A DNA stretch of 64,000 bases, taken from NCBI GenBank assembly GCA_026936325.1, contig JAPTHN010000018.1, positions 14,575,300 to 14,639,299 of the forward strand. Direction: 5' to 3'. Positions 46,185 through 57,151 of this stretch are shown here, one piece after another (the stretch's first letter is position 1; each line of letters opens with the position of its first letter). The notes under the pieces are model-generated. The model did no database searches. It had not been told where the DNA came from and worked only from the letters and a program-made list of their open reading frames with translations. The position numbers and the translations under genes were made by a program. Origin of the DNA: Platynereis dumerilii. Its lineage: Eukaryota; Annelida; Polychaeta; Phyllodocida; Nereididae.

Positions 46185-46732
46185 GGCTGACGGACTGACT
46201 GACTGACTGCATGGCTCGCTGACATTGACTGCATGTCTCGTTGACATTGACTGCATGGCTCGTTGACATTGACAGCATGGCTCGCTGACATTGACTGCAT
46301 GGCTCGCTGACATTGACTGCATGGCTCGCTGAAATTGACTGCATGGCTCGCTGACATTGACTGCATGGCTCGCTGACATTGACTGCATGGCTCGCTGACA
46401 TTGACTGCATGGCTCGCTGACATTGACTGCATGGCTCGCTGACATTGACTGCATGGCTCGCTGAAATTGACTGCATGGCTCGCTGACATTGACTGCATGT
46501 CTCGTTGACATTGACTGCATGGCTCGTTGACATTGACAGCATGGCTCGCTGACATTGACTGCATGGCTCGCTGACATTGACTGCATGGCTCGCTGACATT
46601 GACTGCATGGCTCGCTGACATTGACTGCATGGCTCGCTGACATTGACTGCATGGCTCGCTGACATTGACTGCATGGCTCGCTGACATTGACTGCATGGCT
46701 CGCTGACATTGACTGCATGGCTCGCTGACATT
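46185..46732. repeat. 22-bp minisatellite, about 25 copies
   Basis: Unit TGACTGCATGGCTCGCTGACAT with few variants. Because 22 is not a multiple of three and the unit lacks minus-strand stops in every frame, all three minus frames stay open and spell shifted versions of the same peptide repeat. No start context, splice signal or conserved family supports a gene. Confidence 0.95.
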
Positions 46733-47406
46733 ACCTAATTGTGAAAATTAAGGTAGGGTATTTGCTGATATAATAAATGATATAATAGATTGTGCATTAT
46801 TTTTATTATGTGGCATAATCATATCATAATATATAATATTATATTAACTTCATCATTTTAGTTCATTCTGTTCATAGGCCAACAAATTTGACCCCTTTTG
46901 AATCTCCTAAATTGATGTATGTCACAGGAAAATGATTGTGTCGGAAACTTGGAATATGTGTGAAATACAAATACAGGTACGAACAAAATCAACCAACCCT
47001 GACCAAATGCATCGTCACAAGTCTTCAAAATCACTTGCCAGTTGACAGTGGATTGGCACACTGAGGCGCAATAAGCAATAATGGTTCCAAATTAAGGAAT
47101 TCGTTGCCAGATAGTATGAAAAACTTGTATACATTAGTAAAATTTAAAAATAACATTAAGAAAGTCATGTTTGTATCAAACAATAGAAAATTCAGTTAAT
47201 TATGTTTGTACCATTATTAGTTTACTAACATTTCTTATTTAATTTCACTATACATACTGATATATAGTTCTCTGATGTGTGTGTTTGTAGATATGCCTTT
47301 TGCGTAACTGTTTTTCAGGCTAACAAGCCACTCAGGTTTTATGCCTGCAAATTTTTGGAACTGCAAATATTGTACTTTTTACGGTGAAATTGAAAAAAGA
47401 AGTTAT
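46733..47406. other. Unassigned intronic DNA
   Basis: No feature recognised. Confidence 0.4.
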
Positions 47407-47409
47407 TAA

Positions 47410-49495
47410 AGCCCCTTTCCACCTGACGCCATGTAGTCACGTTTCGTTGCAAATTGATAAAAATCTGAAAACGCGTAAATATGCATCATTGAACACCTTT
47501 CTTTTGGACCTGGATACACAAGTTAATTATTGTGATGCCTAGCTGTTGCATAGCTATGCACATCTATGCAATGGGTGTGCACAGATTTGCAATACAAACG
47601 GACTGCATACACCTATATATTAGCACATATAGCTGCATATGATGTCTTTTTGCAGAGTAAAATTGCCTATTTCATCTTAATCACCTTGGAAAATTATCAT
47701 TGAAACGACAGTTTAGTTGCATATGAATGCATATCAATACATATTGATGCATACTGATGCATAGGCATCACCTATGTTTGCATAAGACCACATTCCTTGA
47801 CATTGGCTTGCGTAGTGACTTGCATAGCACTGCATGCAGACTTGCGTTGGTTGGCATATGAGAATCAAATGCAGTCCCAATGCGTTCAAATTAAACATAT
47901 ATTTAATTTTTATGCACTGCAACTGCCTATACGAGAGGTTTTCCAAAAGTTCTGTCCAACTTGCCATAACTTTTGCAATATTTAATACTGAAACATGATG
48001 TTTGGGTCAGATAATATTGAAGCAATTTGCAAATTATCCTCAAAAAATCAGATCAAAGAAACAAAAGTAAATGGTTAATTTGTTACCATGGAAACCAGAA
48101 GTCATGAAATGCGGCCCAGAGCACTTTTAGAGACACATATTCATTATATCTTGTCAAAAATTAAATTTTTACTAGGGATACAGAACAAGAAACCTATTAA
48201 GAATAATCGCTAACATTTCCCAAATTCTTAAAATAATAAACATGACACTGAGTACATTTCCTCTAACCGTACATGTATATCCCTTAAAAAGTCAATGCCT
48301 CAAAGTCCTCATATTGAGATCACTGTTGGTGTTTCGCAGACTTTTTGTACTGCACGATGGGTTTTCCATAAGTTCTGTCCAAACTGTCATTACTTTTACT
48401 AGATTTTATACAGAAACATGATATTAGGGTCAGTTGATATTGAAGTAATTTGCAAATGATCCCCAAAAAATCAGATCATAGAAGTAAAAATAAATTGTTG
48501 ATCAGTTGCTATGGAAACCATAAGTCATGAAATGCGGCTGAGATCTTGTCAACAGACACATACTTTATATTTCTTGTCAAAATATGTAATTATTACAAGA
48601 GATACAGAACAGAATATATTCAAAATAATCATAGCTATTTCACAAGTCCCTAAACTTGAGACTGGAACCCTGTTAATACATTATTTCATACTTTCTAACC
48701 ATGTCTAAATAAGAACTCTCAGTCTTCGTGTTAAGGTCGGTTTTGGCATTGTCCAGTCTTCTTTTCTTAGGTTTTCCAATCTGCGTTCTCTTCATTCAGA
48801 AAAAAATTGTGCAAGCTTCACTTGGTTCTGTCACTCATATGGTCTTCCTTGTATGTATGAAAAAAGGTTCTTACTCTCTCTGCTAGTTTTTATCCAATTA
48901 AATTGAAGAAATACAACAAGTATATATGCATGATGTCATTCATACCCAAAAAATCGCTCATCTTATAAAAGATGAAAAACTACACAAGGGATTGCAAAGT
49001 AACTAATATGTGACAATAACACCATTTTCCATTGTTATTAATGATTTTACAATTAACTGGTTGTATTTCATGAAAAAAATTATGAATATACTTTAATTCA
49101 ATAAGTCAAGACAAAGATAATGCAAGCAGGTATTCAATTAGTTTTCAGTTTGCACTACAAAGTCTGGGCCGCCTTTCATGACTTCTGGTTTCCATGGCAA
49201 CAGATTAGGCATTTATTTTTATTTTTATGACCTGATTTTTTGGGTGTTATTTGCAAATTACTTCAGTATTATCTGAACCAAATGTTTCTACAGCAAATCT
49301 AGCAAAAGTTATGACAAGTTGGACAGAACTTTTGGAAAACCCCTCGTATACACGTTTCATTGCGTTGTATTGTCTTGCATTGCATAAGGTTGCATAGCTC
49401 AGCATTGCATTGCATAACCCTTTGCGTTTGTCCTGCATTAATATTCCAGCCTATGTGTTCAAACGCAACCAAACGTGCTCAATGGGAAAGGGGCT
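47410..49495. mobile_element. TIR element, 2.1 kb, 3-bp TAA flanks, host of a nested element
   Basis: Left AGCCCCTTTCCACCTGA and right complement AGCCCCTTTCCCATTGA are each flanked by TAA (47407-47409 and 49496-49498), as in PIF/Harbinger elements. Its own sequence is the GCATATGAATGCATA-type DNA at 47410-47925 and 49352-49495; the middle is another insertion. No transposase. Confidence 0.7.
47930..49350. mobile_element. mariner-like TIR element nested in the 47410 element
   Basis: Left ACGAGAGGTTTTCCAAAAGT and right complement ACGAGGGGTTTTCCAAAAGT form TIRs continuing through GTTCTGTCCAACTTG. TA flanks are compatible with Tc1/mariner. A third, direct copy of the same roughly 190-bp terminal block lies at 48355-48540, so the element is internally duplicated. 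No transposase. Confidence 0.8.
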
Positions 49496-49501
49496 TAATG
49501 A

Positions 49502-49590
49502 AGTTATACCATGGATAGGTGCAGTACATCCCCTGTATACTACCCGAGAGCCCAGTATAATCCTGAATCCCGAAGGTGGAGGGGAACAAA
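49502..49590. mobile_element. Half copy of the GGTTATACC palindromic element
   Basis: Contains AGTTATACCATGGATAGG, GCAGTACATCCCCTGTATA and CCCGAAGGT, matching one arm of the palindrome at 54143-54283 with substitutions. The other arm is absent. Confidence 0.6.
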
Positions 49591-49889
49591 ATTATTTTTT
49601 TCTGGAGATAGAACGTTTAACATCCATAGAACTTTTAAGGATGTACCCTGAAAAACCAGTGATTTTTTCTTTTTTATCGCAATTTGAGCATTATGGTACC
49701 CCAGCTACTGTTTATTTTTTCATGCGCTGAACAAACTTCTTTCTTAACAGTGTCTAGTTGGAATAAACTTTTTGTTTTCACCAAAATCCATAACTACCGG
49801 CCCCCCCGGGGAAGAGGCAGAGCTGTCGAGGAGGAGAAGAAAGGTGCTAGGCAGGAGAAAAGAGAGAAGTAGCAAGGAGTGTCAGACTG

Positions 49890-50155
49890 TCAGGATCCAC
49901 CACTTCGCCTCCCTCCGCCTCCACTCTCTGCCCTCACTCTCCTCCCTCTCCTTCATCCTCATTCTTCCCTCCTCCCTCCTCCCTCTCCCTCCTTCGCTCT
50001 TTCTACCATCTTTCCTTTGCCCCCTCTATTCTCCCTCGGCCCCCTCTCTCTCCTTCTGCCTCCTGTCTCTCCTCTCCACCCTCTGCCTCTTCCTCCTCTC
50101 TTTGTCCCTTTCCTCCACCCTCTGCCTGCTCCCCCTCCCTCTACTGCTTCATTCA
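49890..50155. repeat. CT-rich simple sequence
   Basis: Polypyrimidine tract of CCTCC and CTCTC units. All open frames over it are low-complexity artefacts. Confidence 0.92.
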
Positions 50156-50559
50156 CTGAGGTCAAGATTTACCCAAAAATCAGTTCGTACGATGACCATC
50201 GTCAGCTGATCAGTCATCAAATCAACCGTCTAGCATAAACACAGAAATTTAAAAGAGCAAATTTTAGTCAAAATTGAAATATTCCATGACTTTTCAAAAT
50301 ATTTGTATATTACATGACTTTTGCATGACCCATGGTAACTTGGCAGCCCAGCACCCTACCACTAGACCAACCCTTCCCCCCCATTCAAGTGAATTTTGCA
50401 CTGTCTTACCTCTGAGACGATGTCATTTACTCTGAGCAGTCTGGTCGTTGGTTTATCCTTTGCGCGACACAAGTCGATTAGTCACCAAAAATTTGCAGTT
50501 CTGGTGGGCTAACACCAAATCAAGCATTCATGACAAAATTACTATATACGTGTTTTACC

Positions 50560-50715
50560 GTCGGCCTGGCGTCGGCCTGGCGTCGGCCTGGCGTCGGCCT
50601 GGCGTCGGCCTGGCTTCGGCCTGGCGTCGGCCTGGCGTCGGACCTGCTTTAGGCCTGGCGTCGGCCTGGTGTCGGACCAGCTTTAGGCCTGGTGTTGGAC
50701 CGGCTTTAGGCCTAC
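50560..50715. repeat. 11-12 bp minisatellite (GTCGGCCTGGC)n
   Basis: About 13 copies, degrading rightward into TTTAGGCCTGGTG-type units. GC-rich, and lies about 110 bp before an exon. Confidence 0.9.
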
Positions 50716-50828
50716 GTTAGGCCGCCGAGGCACGCTGATAGGGAAGTATATTTCCAAAATTATTAGTGTCTCTCTATTTAAATTTTTTCTCACAAAATTG
50801 ACCCGAATATGATTTGCCCTTTTTACAG

Positions 50829-51138
50829 CCAAAAAAAATTCTTGGAGACCATGAAAATATCATTGGGAAGAGATATGCTGACTGTCAACGACAAATACCC
50901 TTCAGGACAAATTCCCCAGAATGGACGAATGAGCAGCATCTAAAGAGACATGTAGAGGAAGGGAAAGTTTGGGCTGAGAAGATATTTGATGCGATTAAAA
51001 CACTGGCACTGATGTATAAAATAGTGCCTGGCAGCTTCTTAGAGGACGACTGTTACCCACTTTACTATGACTATGAAGTGATTGACGTACTGGACACATG
51101 TGAGAAGTGCTTGAAACAACTGAATCCAAAGGACTCAG
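50829..51138 (+). CDS. Ankyrin-cGAS-like receptor, exon D (C-terminal helical lobe)
   Basis: Exon of 103 codons plus one base, from TTTTTACAG to CAG|GTACTG; phase 0 in, phase 1 out. It reads PKKILGDHENIIGKRYADCQ, then EEGKVWAEKIFDAIKTLAL, then DDCYPLYYDYEVIDVLDTCE, then KCLKQLNPKDSG. The helical pattern with a F/W-rich core followed by a P-LYYD segment fits the C-terminal lobe of Mab-21-like proteins. An 8.3-kb intron full of MITEs separates it from exon C. Confidence 0.78.
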
Positions 51139-51339
51139 GTACTGTTCATATTTAAATTTGTTAGATTAACTGCAGTTTTTGCAACAATGTGTTTGGTAGT
51201 ATTATTGAATGCAATATTTATCAAGCAAAAGTTTAATGATTATATATGTTTGATATATATGCATATATAGGCCTATACAGCAGTTATACCATGGGAATAT
51301 GTGGTGCGCCCTCAGGTTTCTTCTTCTTTTGTTGTTATT

Positions 51340-51540
51340 TTACTCCCTCACTTCCTTGCTACTCCCTCTGTCAACTCCTCTCTCCCTCACTCCCTCTCTC
51401 CCTCTCTCCCTCTCTCCCTCCCTCTCTCCCTCTCTTCCTCTCTCCTTATTACCTCCTTCTTGCTTTCTCCTTTTTCCATATTTCCCTGTTTTCCTCCTTA
51501 TTTCTCTCCCTTTACCTTCCTTTCTCCCTTTCCAGTTTCT
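51340..51540. repeat. CT-rich simple sequence
   Basis: CTCCCTCT-type polypyrimidine tract within the intron after exon D. Overlapping open frames in three phases are artefacts. Confidence 0.92.
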
Positions 51541-51694
51541 CACAATGCTGTTTCATATTTTCTTTGTTATTGAAACCAAGTTTTCAGAACTGTTTCCCTA
51601 AAGATTTTGACATGAGACACAAGATAGGAAGACCCACCTTGATACAGTTGTCAAGGATTGAGCAGTACAGAGAAAATTGAATTCTCCCAAACCC

Positions 51695-51760
51695 TTGATT
51701 TAAAATCTCATGATTTTTCAATGGGACGATTCATGACCCCGGTCCCACAGTGGTCCAGGG
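51695..51760. mobile_element. End fragment of the MULE-like MITE family
   Basis: Inverted match to the left end of the element at 38890, ending GTGGTCCAGGGCTAA. Only about 65 bp is recognisable. Confidence 0.65.
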
Positions 51761-51916
51761 CTAACTTTAAATAGACATTGGAGTGGAGAGAAACTACTCG
51801 TATGATGTACAATAGAATAGCTTTATCAGAGATTCATTACAAAGTATGGTTGTCAGGAATATACATAAATGCTGGAGAAACTCCTGCACAATGATGTCAG
51901 CTAATTGTTGTTACAG

Positions 51917-52068
51917 AGAATGAGCCACTGATTGAGATATTGGAGAAAACAAATGATATGTATTTTTCACATGATTTGTCAATGCGGAGAACTGTGACTG
52001 AGTTGCCTACAGCACCAGCAACACCAGCAACAGAGCACCTGGGACTAGGTGGACAGATAGGTAGGTAG
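51917..52068 (+). CDS. Ankyrin-cGAS-like receptor, exon E (probable C terminus)
   Basis: A TTGTTACAG acceptor is followed by sequence open in the required phase 1: ENEPLIEILEKTNDMYFSHD, then LSMRRTVTELPTAPATPATE, then HLGLGGQIGR and TAG at 52066. An AG|GTAGGT donor at 52060 lies three codons before the stop, so the exon may instead continue to a later exon. The Thr/Ala/Pro-rich end looks like a disordered tail. Both choices keep the frame from exon D. Confidence 0.6.
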
Positions 52069-52386
52069 GTAGTAGAAGATAACACCGCAATGTCTGATTA
52101 TTTTTAGAGTGTCTTTCGTAAGTTAAAAGGTTCTCCTCCTGCTCACTGAAATCTTGGTTGCCCATTGAGTTTAAAACACCTCAGGTTAAACCAGATGACC
52201 TCTTATCTCATGTTGCCTTCTGTTTGCAGTTTGCTATTTTCCATTGGCATTTTGTTGGTTTTCGGTTTGTCTCCTGTTTGATTGTTTGTTATCATCACCT
52301 ATTTCTTGTCATGATTTGAGAGTGCTCAGCAATAGGAATGTCTTCAGTCCACGTTGCTTGCAGCAACATGAAGACTGTGATCTAAT
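52069..52386. other. Unassigned DNA 3' of exon E
   Basis: May be intron or 3' untranslated sequence. No clear AATAAA was identified. Confidence 0.35.
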
Positions 52387-53538
52387 AGAGTTTTTTCAGT
52401 TAAGGACGAGACCATAGACCATGGACTTAAGACCACAGAGAACAACAAACAAACAACAGGATTGAATTTAAGTCAGTTTGAATAATTCCATGCTGTGAAT
52501 AACAACAAACTTTCAAAAATGCATAATCTTGTTTGCAATATCTTGTCAATGTTGCTAACCAGTGGCAGATCCAGATAGGGTGTAGTGGGGAGGGAGAGGG
52601 GGAAGGGGCCCACGTAGACGTCATTTTGGCATTTACTGGCCTGCATTGCTCAATAGTTTTTTCAATTTGTTATTTCCATCTCATTGGTCCCTGGCAGGCT
52701 ATTCTTGTTGACGATGCATAATTTATTTGCTTGGTACATTTTGCCCCTCTAGTTATTGAAACTTGCAAATTTCTACAATTGTTGTTCGATGTATGTAGGC
52801 TAAATTCAATTAAGGTGGCGACCACTTAATTTCCATGGGTGGATAGATAGATATGGCAAGTGCAGCCCTCTAAGCCCAGTTCTGGGTGCTCACAAGGGTT
52901 GATTGATGAGAGAGAGAGTGTGAGTCCTCAACATGTTACACATTTACCCCATGTGAGGGATCTTTTACTTTCCCATCATAGACACTGATACAAGGGGGTG
53001 TGGGGTTGGAGTCTTCCACGGTCAGAAATTATTTATTTCACGGCATCAGCCGAGGTATTTATTATCTATTTTGATCATGGAAAGTCATCAAATATTCATT
53101 CCAAAATCAAGCAACACTTTTTCATATTGCATGGTTACAGTGCAATATGAGTTTATATTGAAAAAAAAAAAATTTTCAAAAATTTTTTTTATTTTTATTT
53201 TTTGCCTAAAGAAAAAAAAAATCAATTTTTTTTCAGAATGGAACGTTATATTGGAAGCATAGTGGTCACTTAATAAAACTACGCCCTCGAATATGAAATT
53301 ATGAGTGCCAATAAATGTTCATATTGCACTCATATCATGCCGTATTTGTATAATATAATATACATATAAAAGCTTAAGGCATCTCATTCAAAGCATCAAG
53401 TACAACTTAATTGTTTGATATTTTCAGTTACTTGTTATAACTGCTTAAGCCATGCATGGTCCACTAATCTGTATCAACAACTAATTGGTCCTCTGAGGTC
53501 TAAGTCTATGGTCCCTGGTCCTTAACTGAAAAAACTCT
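52387..53538. mobile_element. Foldback element unit 1
   Basis: Starts AGAGTTTTTTCAGTTAAGGA and ends in its reverse complement at 53538. Its left 0.9 kb matches, inverted, the DNA at about 54340-55780; its right 200 bp matches, inverted, the DNA starting at 53542. Confidence 0.8.
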
Positions 53539-53738
53539 ATCAGAGTTTTTTCAGTTAAGGACCAGGGACTATAGACTTAGACCTCAGAGGACCAATTAGT
53601 TGTTGATACAGATTAGTGGACCATGCATGGCTTAAGTAGTGATAACAAGTAACTGATGATATCAAACAATTAAGTTGCACTTGATGCTTTGAATGAGATG
53701 CCTTAAGCTTTTATATACATATATAATACAAATACAGT

Positions 53739-54138
53739 ATGTTATCCCATGTCTAGCCAACTTTTGTCCCTCATACTGAGCTTTTCCCTGGTCAATACAG
53801 ATTGAGAGAGGTAAATACAACAGAAACAAACAGGGATATATTTAGTTCAACCAATCAAATTCCTTTGGCTAATTAGCCAGCAGGGATATACTAAAAGATA
53901 ATGAGCAAGACAGGGATATACTGGAACTGACTAATCAGAAGACAACAGTGCCCCTATATATCATGCTTATTAGCATGTAGATATGAGCATATTTGCTGAT
54001 TGTTGTGATTTAAGGCAATTAAGTGCACCAATTAAGAGTACTGATTTTTTTTGTAGCACAACTGCATTCACATTGAGTGCTTCAAACTGTTTTACATTGA
54101 TATAAATTAAAATATTAAAAAAAATAAGACATGGGATA
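53739..54138. mobile_element. Small TIR element, about 400 bp
   Basis: TTATCCCATGTC at the left and GACATGGGATAA at the right, with internal copies of CAGGGATATACT. Nested in foldback unit 2. Confidence 0.55.
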
Positions 54139-54142
54139 AAAA

Positions 54143-54283
54143 GGTTATACCATGGGTTGCGGCAGTATATCCCTGGTATAGTCACCCTGGACCTCGTATA
54201 TCCCTCGACCCTTCGGGTCTCGGGATATACTGGATCTTGTGTGACTATACCAGGGATATACTGCCTCCACCCATGGTATAACC
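54143..54283. mobile_element. 141-bp near-perfect palindrome (foldback MITE)
   Basis: GGTTATACCATGGGT and ACCCATGGTATAACC form the ends. CAGTATATCCCTGGTATAGT pairs with its complement further in, and CGACCCTTCGGGTC forms the centre. The DNA or RNA could fold into one long hairpin. A single arm occurs at 49502. Confidence 0.88.
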
Positions 54284-55888
54284 TCATAATATGGGAGCAA
54301 TATGAAATTTATTTGCACAACGAAATTCATATTGAATGAGGGCGCAGCCCGAGTTCAATATGAATTTACGATAAGTGCCATATTTGTTTAATTACACGAC
54401 CACTATCCTCCCAATATAACGTCCTATTCTGAAAAAAAGTTTTTTAAATTGGTCAAAAAAAAAAAATTTGGAAATTGTATTTTTCAATAAAAGTCATATT
54501 GCACTCTAACCAAGCAATATGGAAAAATCTGAAAAAAAAAATGGAAAAAATCTCTTATTGCCCTCGAACCAAGCAATATGAGTTTTTATGATGTCGTCAT
54601 GTGACTGATTTTGGCCAATCAGCATCGTTCTAGCATAGTGCTCATGTGTAATAAATATAATTATGCTATGTGCATAAAACCATTTTAAATGAACCAGCTT
54701 TATTTCACAATTTAGTATTGGCGTAACATTTACTGGGACATAAGCCTATCAAATGATTTTATTTGAAACAATTTTGTATGCCACAAACATTAAAATTAGT
54801 GAAGTTAGTTTATTATAATATGTACATCTGGGCCCTTCAACTCAATGTAATTCCATCCATGGTGTTTTGAACAACTTAATAGTTATTTGATGAATTTACT
54901 CTTAGCGGGCCACCATTTTATCTCAAGGGAAAGGGGGGGGGAGTTTGAGTTCCTTTGAAAATAACTTGTTGCACCGCTTTTGTGGGCAGTCTTGAAATAA
55001 ATAATTTCTGGTGGGGTTTTTAAAAAAAAAAGTGTTGCTTGATTTTGGAATGAATATTTGATGACTTTCCATGATCAAAATAGATAATAAGTACTGCGGT
55101 CATTGCCATGAAATAAATATTTCCTGCCGAGGAAGACTCCAACCTTGCCCCCCCCCTGGAAATTAAGTGGTCGCCACCTTAATTGAATTTAGCCTACATA
55201 CATAGAACAACACTTGTATCCTTCGTCTTCTGTTACTCAGAAATGCGCTAGTTTCAATAACTAGAGGCGCAAAATGTACCAAGCAAATTAATTATGCATC
55301 GTCAACAAAAATAGCCTGCCAGCAGATGCAAACTTGAAATTTGGTTGAGCCTACTTGTCCACCAACCCAACCCCCCCCCCCCAACAATGAGATGGAAATA
55401 ACACTTGGGCTAGTGCAGGCCAGTAAATGCCAAAATGACGTCAACGACTCTATGTGGGCCAGTGAAAGCCCCCTCCCCCCTTCCCCACTAGACCAATGGA
55501 CTACCCTATCTGGATCTGCCACTGGTTAGCTACATTGACAAGATATTTCAAACAAGATTATGCATTTCTGAAAGTTTGTTGTTATTCACAGCATGGAATT
55601 ATTCAAACTTACTTAAATTCAATCCTATTGTTTGTTTGTTGTTCTCTGTTTCTCTAAAACCTATTGTTCCTCAGCAATTGGTCTGGTTTGGTGGGATTTG
55701 GTGGTATTAGCTCTGTTTGAGTCACTTAAGGTGGTCTTAAGTCCATGGTCTATGGTCTAGTCCTTAACTGAAAAAACTCTAATGAGACACCTGTAAAGAC
55801 CAAGTCAGGGCAATGCAAATATCAGCCCTGTTTAGACTGCGACTTTTTTGGTTGAGTGTTTAATTTTTTTGTTGGTGAAACAGTCTCA

Positions 55889-56044
55889 GGCGTTTAGACA
55901 AGTCTCTGGTGACAAAATAATATTTCAAACATGGGTTTACTTTTTGGATGAGTATGGAACTGTGAGCTCAATACTTGAGACAGCTCCCAAATTTCTCACG
56001 GTTGATGAAATCAGATATACATCAAGGCTGCAATATTTGATATG
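55889..56044 (+). CDS. Candidate orphan exon
   Basis: Preceded by a pyrimidine-rich tract and AAACAG, it reads SQAFRQVSGDKIIFQTWVYF, then LDEYGTVSSILETAPKFL, then TVDEIRYTSRLQYLI and TGA. The composition looks like real protein. It opens in phase 0, so it does not fit directly after exon E (phase 1); another exon would be needed. No family recognised. Confidence 0.3.
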
Positions 56045-56078
56045 AGTTTAGTGGTCCCTGCATTGCAAGACACCCTGT

Positions 56079-57151
56079 ACCCAATTGTATCAACGCTTAA
56101 CATGGGTTATCTTTGCTGGGTTAAGAGATTTAACCCATGTTAGTGACTCACCGCGATGTATCAATGTTTTCCCAGGTTAGTTTCCATGGAAGATAACCAG
56201 AAAAGTTAACCCACCTTTTTCCTGTGTTAAAAGTTGTGTTAAGCCTCTTTCTTGACAGAAAATGGGACTGTAAATCCATAATATTGACCAGCAAGCAAAC
56301 AAAACATGCTGAAAACATGTAAATAGAACAATTGTTGACAACTAGGTGACGTCACGGCCATGACCAGTGGTGTAACTGGGGTGTCTCGAATGGGGGGGCA
56401 CCTGGGGGGGCACGTGATTCTCTGGGGGGGCACCCTCTATACTAATTGTATATTTTAGCCAGAGTTGGAAAGTTCAAATGGGGGGGCACCTGGGGGGCAC
56501 AGGTCCAATATGGGGGGGGGGTACGTACCCCCCCCCGTGCCCCCCCATAGGGATGCCACTGGCCATGACGTCATCTGATGGCGTCATCTGATGACGTCAC
56601 TTGCTTGTCACTTCATGAAGGCAGACAAAGTGACTCGTCCGAAAAATTTCTGCTGTACAAAATAATTGTTTAAAAATCGAATTTTGATGCAATCAATGTG
56701 AAATTTTAACACAGTGTAGGCAACTATTTTCTGCAGCATCGTGGAGAAGCGCATAAAGATATCTTTGACAGATTTTATTTGCCAGCTCTCTAAAAATGGT
56801 CATACAAAAAACTGTTTAATCTCCGTTTAGAGAGCTGTACAAATAAAACGGCTGATTACATACCGAGCTCAGGGAAGACGCAGCAGGTTTAGTTATTCCA
56901 TTTTTACTGCAACGGAAATGGTTTTTACATGCCTTTTTTTTCCTGTGTCAAATGACGCTGTCATTTTCGGGAAACCCCCGGGAATCCCGTCAATATTGGG
57001 TTAAATGTCCCTAACAACAATAAAAAGATAATCTTAACCACTTTTTTGTTGATACAACACAAGCTAACACAATTTCGTAAAACCGGTTAACTAACACAGA
57101 AAATCACTAACACAGGTTAGAGTTAACCCACTCGTTGATACAATCCGGTAC
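56079..57151. mobile_element. TIR element nested in the pogo-like MITE
   Basis: Left GTACCCAATTGTATCAACG and right complement GTACCGGATTGTATCAACG are near-identical TIRs. Subterminal TAACCCATGTTAGTGA-type repeats occur at both ends in inverted orientation. It in turn carries a hAT MITE. Confidence 0.75.
56365..56561. mobile_element. hAT MITE, 197 bp, G-run rich, exact 8-bp TSD
   Basis: CAGTGGTGTAACTGGGG at the left and CCCTATGGGG-type TIR ending GCCACTG at the right are flanked by GCCATGAC (56357-56364 and 56562-56569). Multiple G7 runs followed by C7 runs could form quadruplexes or a strong hairpin. Confidence 0.88.

Larger units (their letters stand above)
53542..55780. mobile_element. Foldback element unit 2
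   Basis: Starts and ends with the same 21-bp terminus as unit 1, three bases away from it. It encloses a smaller TIR element (53739-54138) and a 141-bp palindrome (54143-54283). The right arm repeats unit 1 inverted, including the TTAAGGTGGCGACCACTTAA and CAGTGGCAGATCCAGATAG-type blocks. No coding capacity. Confidence 0.78.

Noticed and set aside
46094-46731. Three overlapping minus-strand frames of about 190-200 codons
   Set aside because: They are the same 22-bp minisatellite read in three phases, with no splice context or family match.
49890-50160. Pro/Leu/Ser-rich and Arg/Gly-rich frames
   Set aside because: Low-complexity CT/GA tract; all frames stay open for compositional reasons.
51340-51543. 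Leu/Ser/Pro-rich frames near exon D
   Set aside because: CT-rich simple sequence in the intron.
51609-51680. Extra receptor exon reading NCFPKDFDMRHKIGRPTLIQ
   Set aside because: It opens in phase 0 whereas exon D leaves in phase 1, and the phase-1 reading hits a stop at once.
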